DNA from: Leptospira meyeri | Lineage (GTDB): Bacteria > Spirochaetota > Leptospiria > Leptospirales > Leptospiraceae | NCBI RefSeq assembly: GCF_004368965.1 | Contig: NZ_SORO01000001.1 | Coordinates: 2,884,001 to 2,948,000, forward strand | DNA length: 64,000 nt | Direction of reading: 5' to 3' | Shown: in pieces, positions 19,077 through 26,702 of the stretch | Layout: the number at the start of each line of letters is the position of its first letter | Position numbering within the stretch: the first letter of the stretch is position 1 | Position numbers and translations under genes: made by a program | Notes under the pieces: generated by a model | Databases searched by the model: none | The model's input: only the letters and a program-made list of their open reading frames with translations | Told to the model about the DNA's origin: nothing

Positions 19077-20894
19077 ATGCTCTCCTTAATCATCGACAGA
19101 GTTGGTAACGTTAATATCTTCAATGTTTTAGAAGATAATCTTCCAGTAGAAGAATCGCATATCCAATCCACGTTAGATGATGATCTAATCTTTGAATACT
19201 TGGGGGAAGTAGAGAGACTGGTTCATGTTTCTCAATCGGTACTTTCCAATCCAAACCAAATCCTTAATGCTGATATCCTTCAAGATTTAAAAGTACTTGG
19301 CGAAACTTTTTACCAACAGTTTTTTCCTGCATCTATCATTGAAAAATTAAAAAACACAACCAAACACAGCATTCATTTTAATATAGATCCCGCCCTTGCT
19401 CTCATTCCATGGGAACTTTTGCATGACGGTGCCAGTTTTCTTTCTGACAAATTTAGAATTGGAAAAACAATTCGCGGTGGATTGCATCGCCCGACCCACC
19501 ATGAAAATCGAAAGATTAAGATGCTCATCATTGCAGATCCAACAGAGGATCTTCCCCATGCACAAAAAGAAGGCGAGGTATTGTTTTCTGTTCTTAGCCA
19601 AAAGGTTCCTACTCATTTGTTGGAGCTTGAGTTCATAGGTGGAAAACAAGTCACCAAATTAAAGTTACTCTCTCTTATTAAAGACAAACATATCATTCAT
19701 TATTCGGGACACCTTCATTTTTCTGATGATTCATTAGAAAATGGTTGGTTGTTGTCAGACGGAAAAGTTTTAAAAGCTCGTGAAATCAAATCAACAGGAA
19801 TTGATACTGATTTAGTATTTTCTAACTCTTGTATGTCAGCAAAGTCGGCTAGCAAAAAGTTAAATCCAAATATTTTAAATCAGTATGCAGGTGCTTTTTT
19901 AACGGCAGGAATCAAAACCTTTGTTGGAACCAATTGGGAAATTTTAGATAACGAACGAACCATTGATTTTACCGTCAGGTTTTATACTTTTTTGTTTTCT
20001 GATAAATCTGTGGGTGAGTCCTTGTATTTATCCAAAGAGTATGCAAGACGAAATTATCACGCAAACGACTTAACTTGGGCAAATTATGCTTTGTATGGGA
20101 ATCCTGATTTTTCTTTATTCGTAAAAGATAGAAGGAACTTTCACTCGGCAAAAATCTTAAATCCAACATCTGTAATCGAATTTTATCCGACTCCAATTGC
20201 CGTTGCCTACTCAAAGTTAATCAACTCCAATAAAGCAAAATCCATCGATAAAAGTAATCTAGCCAATTTGGTTAAGTTGTTTGAAGCAATCAGCCAAGTT
20301 GTTGGAATGATGGTTTTTAGTGACCACGCTGCTCATGCAATGAACAAATCAATCCCGAATAACCCTGATGATGCGGTATCGCTTCGAAAGTGGTGGGAAC
20401 TTGTGTATGGTTGTGTTTGGGATTTCCAAAAACTAAAGATTTCTAGTATTTTAGAAGCGGCCTTACCTGTTTTACACGAACAGAAAGAGACTATTTTTAA
20501 AATCGTTGGATGGATGGAGTCTTGGGAACAAGATGAGATCAAAGAAGAAGAAATAGAATCCTATCAAATCATTATGCAGTTCTTTTTGGAGAACATGTTA
20601 CTTGAGTTTTCGGAATTGGAGAAAGTCAGTGTTCTTCTAGTATCAGAAAATCATAATCCACATTTTTATTTTAAAGGGATCAAACCTGCTTATTTATATC
20701 CATCCTCTCCTGGCACAAAAGATAAATTACAAGAACAACTATCAAAACACAAAGGAAATCTTGTATTGGTTCATGAAAATCGAAAGATTGTGATTCCATT
20801 CCCAACTTATTTTAAGGAACGCAAAGAAACGGGAGATTTAGAACTTGTGTTTAATGGTCTTACTCCTTTTGCTCCAGGAGCTAAACAGAGTTGA
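19077..20894 (+). CDS. CHAT-domain (caspase-like) protease with C-terminal extension
   Basis: A 605-residue protein with a CHAT cysteine-protease domain (about 90-350). The catalytic dyad is His212 (IIHYSGHLHF) and Cys252 (VFSNSCMSA), spaced as in the family. Supporting motifs are IPWELLHD, GAFLTAGIKTFVGTNW and, at the domain end, WANYALYGNPDF. The last about 240 residues form a second, mostly helical domain beginning PTPIAVAYSKLIN and containing LFEAISQVVGMMVFSD, of a kind seen beside effector and signalling domains; I cannot name it. CHAT proteases cleave partner proteins on a signal, for example Csx29 acting on Csx30 in type III-E CRISPR. No TPR or CRISPR component is present here. The gene is third in the sigma operon and overlaps the next gene by 4 bp (TTGA). 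Both catalytic residues are intact. Confidence 0.9.
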   Translation: MLSLIIDRVGNVNIFNVLEDNLPVEESHIQSTLDDDLIFEYLGEVERLVHVSQSVLSNPNQILNADILQDLKVLGETFYQQFFPASIIEKLKNTTKHSIHFNIDPALALIPWELLHDGASFLSDKFRIGKTIRGGLHRPTHHENRKIKMLIIADPTEDLPHAQKEGEVLFSVLSQKVPTHLLELEFIGGKQVTKLKLLSLIKDKHIIHYSGHLHFSDDSLENGWLLSDGKVLKAREIKSTGIDTDLVFSNSCMSAKSASKKLNPNILNQYAGAFLTAGIKTFVGTNWEILDNERTIDFTVRFYTFLFSDKSVGESLYLSKEYARRNYHANDLTWANYALYGNPDFSLFVKDRRNFHSAKILNPTSVIEFYPTPIAVAYSKLINSNKAKSIDKSNLANLVKLFEAISQVVGMMVFSDHAAHAMNKSIPNNPDDAVSLRKWWELVYGCVWDFQKLKISSILEAALPVLHEQKETIFKIVGWMESWEQDEIKEEEIESYQIIMQFFLENMLLEFSELEKVSVLLVSENHNPHFYFKGIKPAYLYPSSPGTKDKLQEQLSKHKGNLVLVHENRKIVIPFPTYFKERKETGDLELVFNGLTPFAPGAKQS

Positions 20895-21622
20895 GTTTAT
20901 GCCATCCGGATGTTGGTAACGTATCATGCGGTGCCTGCTGCGGATTATTTAATTTAAAATTATCTCCAAAAGAATTTAAAACATTATTATCTGAGCGAAC
21001 TTCTGAGTTTCAATCGACTGTCAATTTTGAGGTTAGGCATAGTTTTCCTATCTTTCGTAAAGATAGAGAAACAAAGGAGGCCGGGATTCCCAAAAAAGAT
21101 GAGATGACTTATAATTGTCCATTTTTGGGATATGTGGATCAATCCAAAAATCGTATTGGTTGTATGATCCACCCAATTTTCACTGGGGATCCGAAAAGCC
21201 AAAACTTTTCGTTCTATGGAGCCTCCATTTGTCAGGCTTATGATTGTAAAAATAAAGAAAGTATGTTAGCTGATTTTTGGGAGTCTCTCTTTGTGGAGAT
21301 CGCAAAAGATTCCGTGGAGTTCTCATTTTTAGCTGCAGATCATATCTTTGCAAATGCTATAGAAAAACTTTTTTCCTTTTTTGGGATCAGTATGGATCGA
21401 ATGTTTCAAGAATTCAGACTGGAACTTATGGATTTATACCGAGCGAGGCTTTTGACTTCAGCGGAAAAAAATTTCACTTCGTTTGAAATCAATTATGAAA
21501 GTTTTTCTGATTTGAGTGCTTTGGAAGTTTATTTTACGACAGAAGTGGGTGCTTACTGGAAAGATTGGAGAGAAGAACTTTATAAAAAAATCCCGGATAG
21601 AGGTAAGGTATCCGGGCTTTGA
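20891..21622 (+). CDS. YkgJ-family cysteine-cluster protein
   Basis: A 243-residue protein with the YkgJ/UPF0153 arrangement of cysteines: Cys13-x2-Cys16-Cys17 (SCGACCG), then CPFLG, GCMIHP and ICQAYDC. The family is predicted to bind zinc or an iron-sulfur centre; biochemical roles are poorly known. The start is TTG 20891, overlapping the CHAT stop codon in TTGA, with AGGAG about 10 nt upstream. This implies translational coupling to the protease. It closes the sigma-unknown-CHAT operon, and a terminator-like hairpin lies inside its last codons. A metal or redox cluster in a sigma/protease operon suggests a sensing role, but this is conjecture. Confidence 0.82.
   Translation: MSLCHPDVGNVSCGACCGLFNLKLSPKEFKTLLSERTSEFQSTVNFEVRHSFPIFRKDRETKEAGIPKKDEMTYNCPFLGYVDQSKNRIGCMIHPIFTGDPKSQNFSFYGASICQAYDCKNKESMLADFWESLFVEIAKDSVEFSFLAADHIFANAIEKLFSFFGISMDRMFQEFRLELMDLYRARLLTSAEKNFTSFEINYESFSDLSALEVYFTTEVGAYWKDWREELYKKIPDRGKVSGL
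21592..21620 (+). terminator. Hairpin terminator embedded in the 3' end of the YkgJ gene
   Basis: CCCGGATA (21592-21599) and TATCCGGG (21609-21616) form a perfect 8-bp stem with a 9-nt loop, followed by CTTTGATT. The hairpin lies in the final codons of the sigma/CHAT operon and 20 bp before the stop of the convergent phasin gene. It is a good candidate for the operon terminator. Confidence 0.65.
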
Positions 21623-21637
21623 TTAAAATAAATTTAA

Positions 21638-21904
21638 TTAAGCTTTAGAAGTAACAGTTGCTACTTTCGCTTTTGTTTCAGCAACCACAGTGTTTGCTTT
21701 TCCGATGATTGTTTCAACTTGAGAAATTCCTTCTTGAAGGTATTTTCTAAGGTTTACAGAAACTTCACTTTGGTCTTGCGCACCTTTTGCAGCTAAAGAC
21801 TGAAATCCAGTGTTGATGTTAGAGAAAGCTTTTTCAGCTTCAACTTTTGCTGTGTTCACTGCACCTAGAATGAAGTTTAATCCGTCTTTTACTTGTTGTT
21901 CCAT
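21638..21904 (-). CDS. Phasin-like small protein
   Basis: An 88-residue all-helical protein without cysteine, ending in an Ala/Lys/Val-rich stretch (AETKAKVATVTSKA), resembling short phasins or PHA granule-associated proteins. Such proteins coat polyhydroxyalkanoate granules or other hydrophobic surfaces. The first ATG (21910) is only 2 nt from the GGA; ATG 21904 has GGA at 8 nt, so I use 21904. Longer upstream reading into mtnA is antisense and not credible. Three TGC-N3-GCA palindromes precede the gene, the type of site bound by PhaR-like regulators in alphaproteobacteria. No PHA synthase is in the window. The alternative is a generic coiled-coil protein; the phasin call is moderately supported. 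Confidence 0.7.
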   Translation of the reverse strand: MEQQVKDGLNFILGAVNTAKVEAEKAFSNINTGFQSLAAKGAQDQSEVSVNLRKYLQEGISQVETIIGKANTVVAETKAKVATVTSKA

Positions 21905-21933
21905 TTTCATTTTCCTTTTTTCGATATTGTTTT

Positions 21934-22010
21934 GTGCATTGCACCACTCCTTTTTGTGCGCCGCACAGGGATTTGTCAACCCGTTTTTGTATTTTTTTTC
22001 TGCATCGCAC
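21934..22010. promoter_or_regulatory. Triple TGC-N3-GCA palindrome in the phasin/mtnA intergenic region
   Basis: Three palindromes have a common core: GTGCATTGCAC (21934-21944), GTGCGCCGCAC (21956-21966) and CTGCATCGCAC (22000-22010). Their centres at 21939, 21961 and 22005 are 22 and 44 bp apart, close to two and four helical turns, so all would face the same side of the DNA. A good minus-strand -35 (TTGACA, 21979-21974) lies just upstream of the second palindrome. Together these look like an autoregulatory operator of PhaR type for the phasin-like gene, possibly also touching mtnA, whose start is 16 bp beyond the third site. Confidence 0.6.
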
Positions 22011-22025
22011 CAAAAAAGTGGATCG

Positions 22026-23099
22026 ATGACCCACCCGGAATTTTTACCCATCCAATGGAAATCCACACATTTGGAACTTCTCGACCAACGAATTTTGCCT
22101 GGAAAAAAAGAATTTTTAAAAATTGTGTCTGTTGAAGAAACTATTTTAGCAATCCGAGAAATGGCTGTTAGGGGAGCTCCTGCCATTGCAATCACTGGAG
22201 TTTTCGGTCTTACGTTGGGTGCAAAATCAAGGGTTGGGGTTGCATCTTCAAAGGATATTGACTCTCTACTTACTTCCGTTTTGGAATCTCGACCTACTGC
22301 CGTTAATTTGAGTTACGCTATACGCGAAGCTAAAAACCGTATCCAAGGTATTACCGATTGGAGTTTGATCACAGAAGTTTGGGAATCTTATGGTAAAGAG
22401 ATGGTAAAGTTGGACTTGTCCGCCAATAGAGCGTTAGGTGAAAATGGTCTTTCCTTATTCCCAAAAGACCAATCGGAATATCATATCATTACGCATTGTA
22501 ATACGGGTGCTTTGGCTACGGCCGGACATGGAACAGCTCTCGGGGTCATCAGAAGTTTACGGGACGCAGGTAAAAAAGTCATAGTGTACGCTGACGAGAC
22601 TAGACCTTTTTTACAAGGATCTAGGCTCACTGCATTTGAAATGATGGAAGAGGGAATCGAATGTTATATTATCACCGACGGGATGAGTGGATGGCTTATG
22701 AACCATCGTAAGATTGATGCTGTGTTAGTTGGATGTGACCGTGTGGCTGCCAATGGAGACACTGCAAATAAAATTGGAACTTACAATTTAGGGATAGTCG
22801 CAAAAGAACATGGAGTTCCATTTTATGTCTGTGCCACAAAAGACAGTTTTGATTTGAATTTGAAAACCGGGGATGAAATTCCTATCGAGATGCGAAAAGA
22901 ATCAGAGGTGACACAATTTGATTTTTTAAAAACTGAAGATGGAAAGTTTTTATTTCCTGAAGGAAAAACCTCGCCGATTGGTGCAAGGGCCCTCAATCCT
23001 TCTTTTGATGTAACCAAAGCTCACTTAATTAAAAACTTCATTACAGAATTTGGTTGTTTTGTACCAGAGGAGATTTCGGTTCGTCTAAAGAACGTATGA
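22026..23099 (+). CDS. mtnA: S-methyl-5-thioribose-1-phosphate isomerase
   Basis: A 357-residue MtnA, the methionine-salvage isomerase converting methylthioribose-1-phosphate to methylthioribulose-1-phosphate. Family motifs are RGAPAIAITGVFGL near residue 50, the catalytic Cys in THCNTGALATAG, and GCDRVAANGDTANKIGT with the catalytic Asp. IPIEMR follows near the C-terminus. ATG 22026 gives the standard N-terminus and length; the frame is open for another 72 codons upstream but crosses the phasin promoter. It is divergent from the phasin gene and overlaps msrA by 4 bp (ATGA), so the two are co-translated. Other methionine-salvage genes are not adjacent. Confidence 0.96.
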   Translation: MTHPEFLPIQWKSTHLELLDQRILPGKKEFLKIVSVEETILAIREMAVRGAPAIAITGVFGLTLGAKSRVGVASSKDIDSLLTSVLESRPTAVNLSYAIREAKNRIQGITDWSLITEVWESYGKEMVKLDLSANRALGENGLSLFPKDQSEYHIITHCNTGALATAGHGTALGVIRSLRDAGKKVIVYADETRPFLQGSRLTAFEMMEEGIECYIITDGMSGWLMNHRKIDAVLVGCDRVAANGDTANKIGTYNLGIVAKEHGVPFYVCATKDSFDLNLKTGDEIPIEMRKESEVTQFDFLKTEDGKFLFPEGKTSPIGARALNPSFDVTKAHLIKNFITEFGCFVPEEISVRLKNV

Positions 23100-23605
23100 C
23101 GGAAAAAGTAATTTTAGGTGGTGGGTGTTTTTGGTGTACAGAAGCTGTATACCTAAGGATTCCCGGAATACTTTCTGTAAGATCTGGATATGCAGGGGGA
23201 GCTACTCCTAATCCAACTTATAAAGAAATCTGTACTGGCACAACGGGTCACGCAGAAGTCATCGAAATCGAATTTGATCCTGAGATTATTTCTTATTCAA
23301 AAATTTTAGAAGTTTTTTGGGCTTCACATGATCCCACAACACTTAACCGACAAGGAAATGATGTTGGTACACAATATCGTTCAGTTATATTTTATTTGAA
23401 TGAAAATCAAAAAGAATTAGCAGTTGAGTCCAAACGAAAACATGCATTTCTTTTTCCTGATCCAATCGTAACGGAAATTGCACCGGCGCCTGAGTTTTAT
23501 CCTGCAGAGGATTATCACCAAAACTATTTTACACTGAATCCCCAGAACCCATACTGCCATTATGTAATATTTCCCAAGTTAAAAAAATTGGGTTTAAAAC
23601 TATAA
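23096..23605 (+). CDS. msrA: Peptide methionine (S)-S-oxide reductase
   Basis: A 169-residue MsrA that reduces methionine-S-sulfoxide in oxidised proteins and free methionine. The active-site motif GGGCFWC is at residues 8-14 with catalytic Cys11. Also present are VRSGYAGG, GHAEVIEIEFDP, FWASHDPTTLNRQGND and the C-terminal AEDYHQNYF. Start ATG 23096 lies in an ATGA overlap with the mtnA stop, coupling a methionine-salvage enzyme to a methionine-repair enzyme. The resolving-cysteine arrangement was not examined further. Identity is secure. Confidence 0.96.
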   Translation: MTEKVILGGGCFWCTEAVYLRIPGILSVRSGYAGGATPNPTYKEICTGTTGHAEVIEIEFDPEIISYSKILEVFWASHDPTTLNRQGNDVGTQYRSVIFYLNENQKELAVESKRKHAFLFPDPIVTEIAPAPEFYPAEDYHQNYFTLNPQNPYCHYVIFPKLKKLGLKL

Positions 23606-23616
23606 TCGTTGTAAGG

Positions 23617-25158
23617 CTATTTCCCTTTGAAAGCTGTTAACAAAGCTTTTTCTTGGTTTGGGAAAAAATTCATTACAAAAGCTGTTTGTGCTTTGGTAAT
23701 TTTTTCTACCTGTCTTCTGTATTTGATTACCGCGCCTGGGTGAGCCGTATTCCGAACAACAACTTTCACATTGTCTTGGTTATAACGTGCACCTTTAAGC
23801 TCTTCAATTTTAGATTTTAATAATTCAACGGTTTTGCTTTTTTTCTGGTAAGCATCAAAGATTTCTTTGAATTTTTCTTTTCGTGCATCATCAAGTTTAC
23901 CACGAGATCTTTGTACTACTTCTTTGATTTTTTGAATTTCAGGCACCAATGCCTCTAATTCTCTTTCGAACTCTGCGAGTCTTGAACTACCTTCTATAAA
24001 GAGTCTATCATTTCTATAATGAAATCCAACTTCGACGACTGTATCCATTTGTGCAGTAGACCCCAATGAAGAAACAGTGATTCCTTGGTAAGAAGTAATA
24101 TCAGATCCAATGATTGATGAGGATTCTCCCGTAAGGATTACGTTTCCTAAACAAAGGATTTTACTTCCTAAAATAAAATTTTCAACGATACAATCGCCAT
24201 CAATTTCAAGATTTCCATTTTCAATAAACTTTGTACGTAAGTCACCTTTGATGCGAATGACACCTTTCCCTTTGGCTTTCACTCCACCTTTGACTTCTAG
24301 GTCTTCACCGACTACAACATCGGAAGATTCTACGTTTCCATCTAAATACAAAGAACCTTGGCAATTGACGATAGCACCTTCTTCAATGGTTCCTTTCACT
24401 CGAATGGTTCCTTCGAAGTTGATGTTTCCAGTCCCTAATCCAATATTACTTTCAATGTTTAATTCAGGAGAAACAGTGAGAGAAGTGTCTGTGGAAAAAA
24501 CAACTCCACTAAGGGATGCAAAATATTCTTTGAGTTGTCTTCCGGGTTTTTCCGGATCTTCTATTGTTTTAGGGAGGACATTTTTCCCTAAGGTGAGTCT
24601 TGGTCTATCAATAGGATTTGGATAAATTGGATTTCCTAAAACATCAATCCCTTGTTCGCCGGCAATTCCTTCAAACAGTGTTGCAAGTCTTTCGCCTTCT
24701 TTTACGTGAACATATTTATTTATATTTCTAAAATCAGCTGATCCATCGTCTTTTAGAACAACACGTTGGGCTCTTGGAAAATAAAACTTAATCCAGCCAC
24801 TTTCTCCTTGTTTGGCGGGGTTTCCTTGGGCCACGATAAAATTGAAATCTTCTTTTACTTTTGTGGGATCCTTGAGAATTTTATCGATTTCGATGGCGGC
24901 TTTATCTACCTCTTTCATCAAAATCCGATCCCGGTGAATGGATGCATTGTCTAGAGCTTCATAAATCAATATATTGCTCATAGAACCACCTAACAACCAA
25001 ATTGGTTTTGCGACCAAAGTTGCAGTAAGTCGATCCTCGGAGATTTGGATTTTCAGTCCCCGTTCCGGATTGAAGTCCGGTGCATTTTTAACTTCCATTC
25101 TGTTAAAAGTATCGGCATATTTTTTAGGAGAAACGAGAATTTCTATCGGTCGAGCCAA
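23617..25158 (-). CDS. FapA/DUF342-family protein
   Basis: A 513-residue protein of the FapA (DUF342) family. After an N-terminal alpha/beta region comes a long right-handed beta-helix-like domain with repeated short Gly/Asp/Val units (GNINFEGTIRVKGTIEEGA, DVVVGEDLEVKGGVKAKG, about 235-370). A coiled coil (about 390-450) and a basic tail follow. DUF342 proteins are linked to polymer or flagellar assembly and surface differentiation, with uncertain mechanism. The start codon is a TTG at 25158, overlapping the upstream hydrolase by 16 bp; GGAAG lies about 10 nt before it. It is the last gene of a four-gene operon that includes CheX, which suggests a link to motility or envelope architecture. 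Confidence 0.85.
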   Translation of the reverse strand: MARPIEILVSPKKYADTFNRMEVKNAPDFNPERGLKIQISEDRLTATLVAKPIWLLGGSMSNILIYEALDNASIHRDRILMKEVDKAAIEIDKILKDPTKVKEDFNFIVAQGNPAKQGESGWIKFYFPRAQRVVLKDDGSADFRNINKYVHVKEGERLATLFEGIAGEQGIDVLGNPIYPNPIDRPRLTLGKNVLPKTIEDPEKPGRQLKEYFASLSGVVFSTDTSLTVSPELNIESNIGLGTGNINFEGTIRVKGTIEEGAIVNCQGSLYLDGNVESSDVVVGEDLEVKGGVKAKGKGVIRIKGDLRTKFIENGNLEIDGDCIVENFILGSKILCLGNVILTGESSSIIGSDITSYQGITVSSLGSTAQMDTVVEVGFHYRNDRLFIEGSSRLAEFERELEALVPEIQKIKEVVQRSRGKLDDARKEKFKEIFDAYQKKSKTVELLKSKIEELKGARYNQDNVKVVVRNTAHPGAVIKYRRQVEKITKAQTAFVMNFFPNQEKALLTAFKGK

Positions 25159-26180
25159 TATAGAAAACTTCCGAAGGTCTGGAGCAGGGCCGGAACCCCA
25201 AAAATTTGGGAATGGAGAGGGAGGCTGTCTCCATGAGTAAGGGCTGTGGAGGTGCGGTAGACATAAGGAATCTGTTTTTTCTGAAAGAGAAGGGTGAGTT
25301 TTTCCGATTCATCCGGTGAAATCACCGGATCTGTTTTTCCATGGAGGAGGGAGACAGGGCCTGCCAAAGTTTCTAATTGGTAAAAGGGAGAAAGATTTTC
25401 GGGAAGGTTTTTAGGAACAGTGTCCAGGACTCGTCCGGCCAGCTCCTTGCGGAAATTTCCATCTCTTCCCACTTGGGAAAAAAAGTCTTTGGCTCTGGTA
25501 GAAGTTCGATGAAGCAAAGATTTCGCAAGCGCCTCATTCCCCATTCGTTTGAGTCCATTGTCGAGGGCGGCTTCGTAATACACAGATTCTAATTCTTCTG
25601 CCAGTGATGGTTCGAAACGATGAATAAAGTTGTAAAGTATTACGTACACAGCGTACGGATCGATTTGGTAATTTGAAAATACAAATGGTACGGTATCTAA
25701 AAAATCACAATAGGCACCGATGGCCATGGAAGACTTGATTTTTTCTCTTGTATTGGATTTGGAAGCAGCAATGAGTCCCATCCCGGCGGAAAAACTGGCG
25801 GATAAATATCCTAACTGGCTTCCATTAAACAAATGTTTGTTGGAGTAAATTTCCAGCATTAAGTTTTGGATATTGGAAATTGTCTTTTCTTCGATTTTTA
25901 ATCCCTTTACTTCGGGAAGTTCAGGTAAAATGACACTATGATTGGAACTGGCAATGTTTTCTGCAAGTTCTAAGATCCTGGGGTCGTCAATTCCCATGGC
26001 ACTCATTCCATGTTGGATATAAACACCCGGTAGAGATTCTGGATTTTTTCCCGTTGGATAAAAGTGAAAAGCCCTTCTGCCTGTGTCTGGAAACCGGAGT
26101 TCTTTACGTTCTAAAGATTTTTTTTGTTTCAATCCAGCATAACTCAAAACGAGTGGGATTGCCAAAACATAAGGTTTCAT
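25143..26180 (-). CDS. Alpha/beta-hydrolase fold protein
   Basis: A 345-residue alpha/beta hydrolase. The N-terminal hydrophobic segment (YVLAIPLVLSYAGL) may be an uncleaved anchor or signal. The oxyanion region is YIQHGMSAMG, the nucleophile is in SASFSAGMG (G-elbow with S-x-S-x-G), the acid is likely Asp in LLHGKTDPVIS and the catalytic His is in ALTHGDS. Substrate cannot be told from sequence; lipid or acyl esters are typical for such proteins. It sits 6 bp after cheX and overlaps the FapA-like gene by 16 bp, so it is co-transcribed with a signalling and assembly set. No lid-domain family can be assigned with confidence. Confidence 0.82.
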   Translation of the reverse strand: MKPYVLAIPLVLSYAGLKQKKSLERKELRFPDTGRRAFHFYPTGKNPESLPGVYIQHGMSAMGIDDPRILELAENIASSNHSVILPELPEVKGLKIEEKTISNIQNLMLEIYSNKHLFNGSQLGYLSASFSAGMGLIAASKSNTREKIKSSMAIGAYCDFLDTVPFVFSNYQIDPYAVYVILYNFIHRFEPSLAEELESVYYEAALDNGLKRMGNEALAKSLLHRTSTRAKDFFSQVGRDGNFRKELAGRVLDTVPKNLPENLSPFYQLETLAGPVSLLHGKTDPVISPDESEKLTLLFQKKQIPYVYRTSTALTHGDSLPLHSQIFGVPALLQTFGSFLYWLDR

Positions 26181-26186
26181 TCGACT

Positions 26187-26702
26187 TTACTTTTTTGGAG
26201 TAGGAAATTTTTCCAACAATAAAATCAAATATAACCTACCCATATACTCCTCACCTCTTCTATCTTTGAGATTAAAGATAAGAATATACTGGCGGAAATG
26301 TTCTAAAGAAATTGGAACCAGTTTATGGTTCAGGTTTTCTGGTGGTAATATATCAATATCGTAACGTCCTAGTCTCATTTCTGTAATTAGTTTTCCAGCG
26401 ATCTGGTTTGCAAATTCCATCATAATGGAAGCCGAATGAGAGCGAGAAGTAGGATCAATTTGAAAGGCTTTGGCAATTTTTGGGAGGAGTTTTAGTTTTG
26501 TATATCCATCTAATGCAAGATATACTTTTCCATTGATATCACCTACAAATTCAACTAACGTACAATTTTCAAAACAAAGGCCTTCATTTTTGGAAGGACC
26601 ATATGCTTCTCTTTCTGCATAAACTAATAGAGACTTTTGAAAATGTTCCGGTAATACTTGCGAAACAGTCAGGATAAACTTCTCATCTATGAGTGGATCC
26701 AT
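26187..26702 (-). CDS. CheX-like chemotaxis phosphatase
   Basis: A 171-residue CheC/CheX/FliY-type domain protein. The catalytic E-x2-N signature is present in MEFANQIAGKLITEM (about residues 95-109), and the preceding strands DINGKVYLALDG fit the fold. CheX dephosphorylates CheY-P and is the main CheY phosphatase in spirochaetes such as Borrelia. Only one E-x2-N motif is visible, as in CheX rather than CheC. The gene begins immediately after the stop of the GAF/GGDEF-like gene (no intergenic base) and lies 6 bp before the hydrolase. It could instead act on another receiver domain. Confidence 0.83.
   Translation of the reverse strand: MDPLIDEKFILTVSQVLPEHFQKSLLVYAEREAYGPSKNEGLCFENCTLVEFVGDINGKVYLALDGYTKLKLLPKIAKAFQIDPTSRSHSASIMMEFANQIAGKLITEMRLGRYDIDILPPENLNHKLVPISLEHFRQYILIFNLKDRRGEEYMGRLYLILLLEKFPTPKK

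Noticed and set aside
17400..21622. Type III-E CRISPR (Craspase) locus
   Set aside because: No Cas genes or repeat array are visible and the CHAT protein lacks TPRs; only the sigma-partner-protease logic is similar.
21810..22025. N-terminal extension of mtnA through the phasin region
   Set aside because: It would be antisense to the phasin gene and its operator, has no family similarity, and ATG 22026 gives the standard N-terminus.
21911..22195. Long N-terminal extension of the phasin-like protein
   Set aside because: The extra sequence is the reverse complement of mtnA coding DNA; the short form has a suitable RBS spacing.
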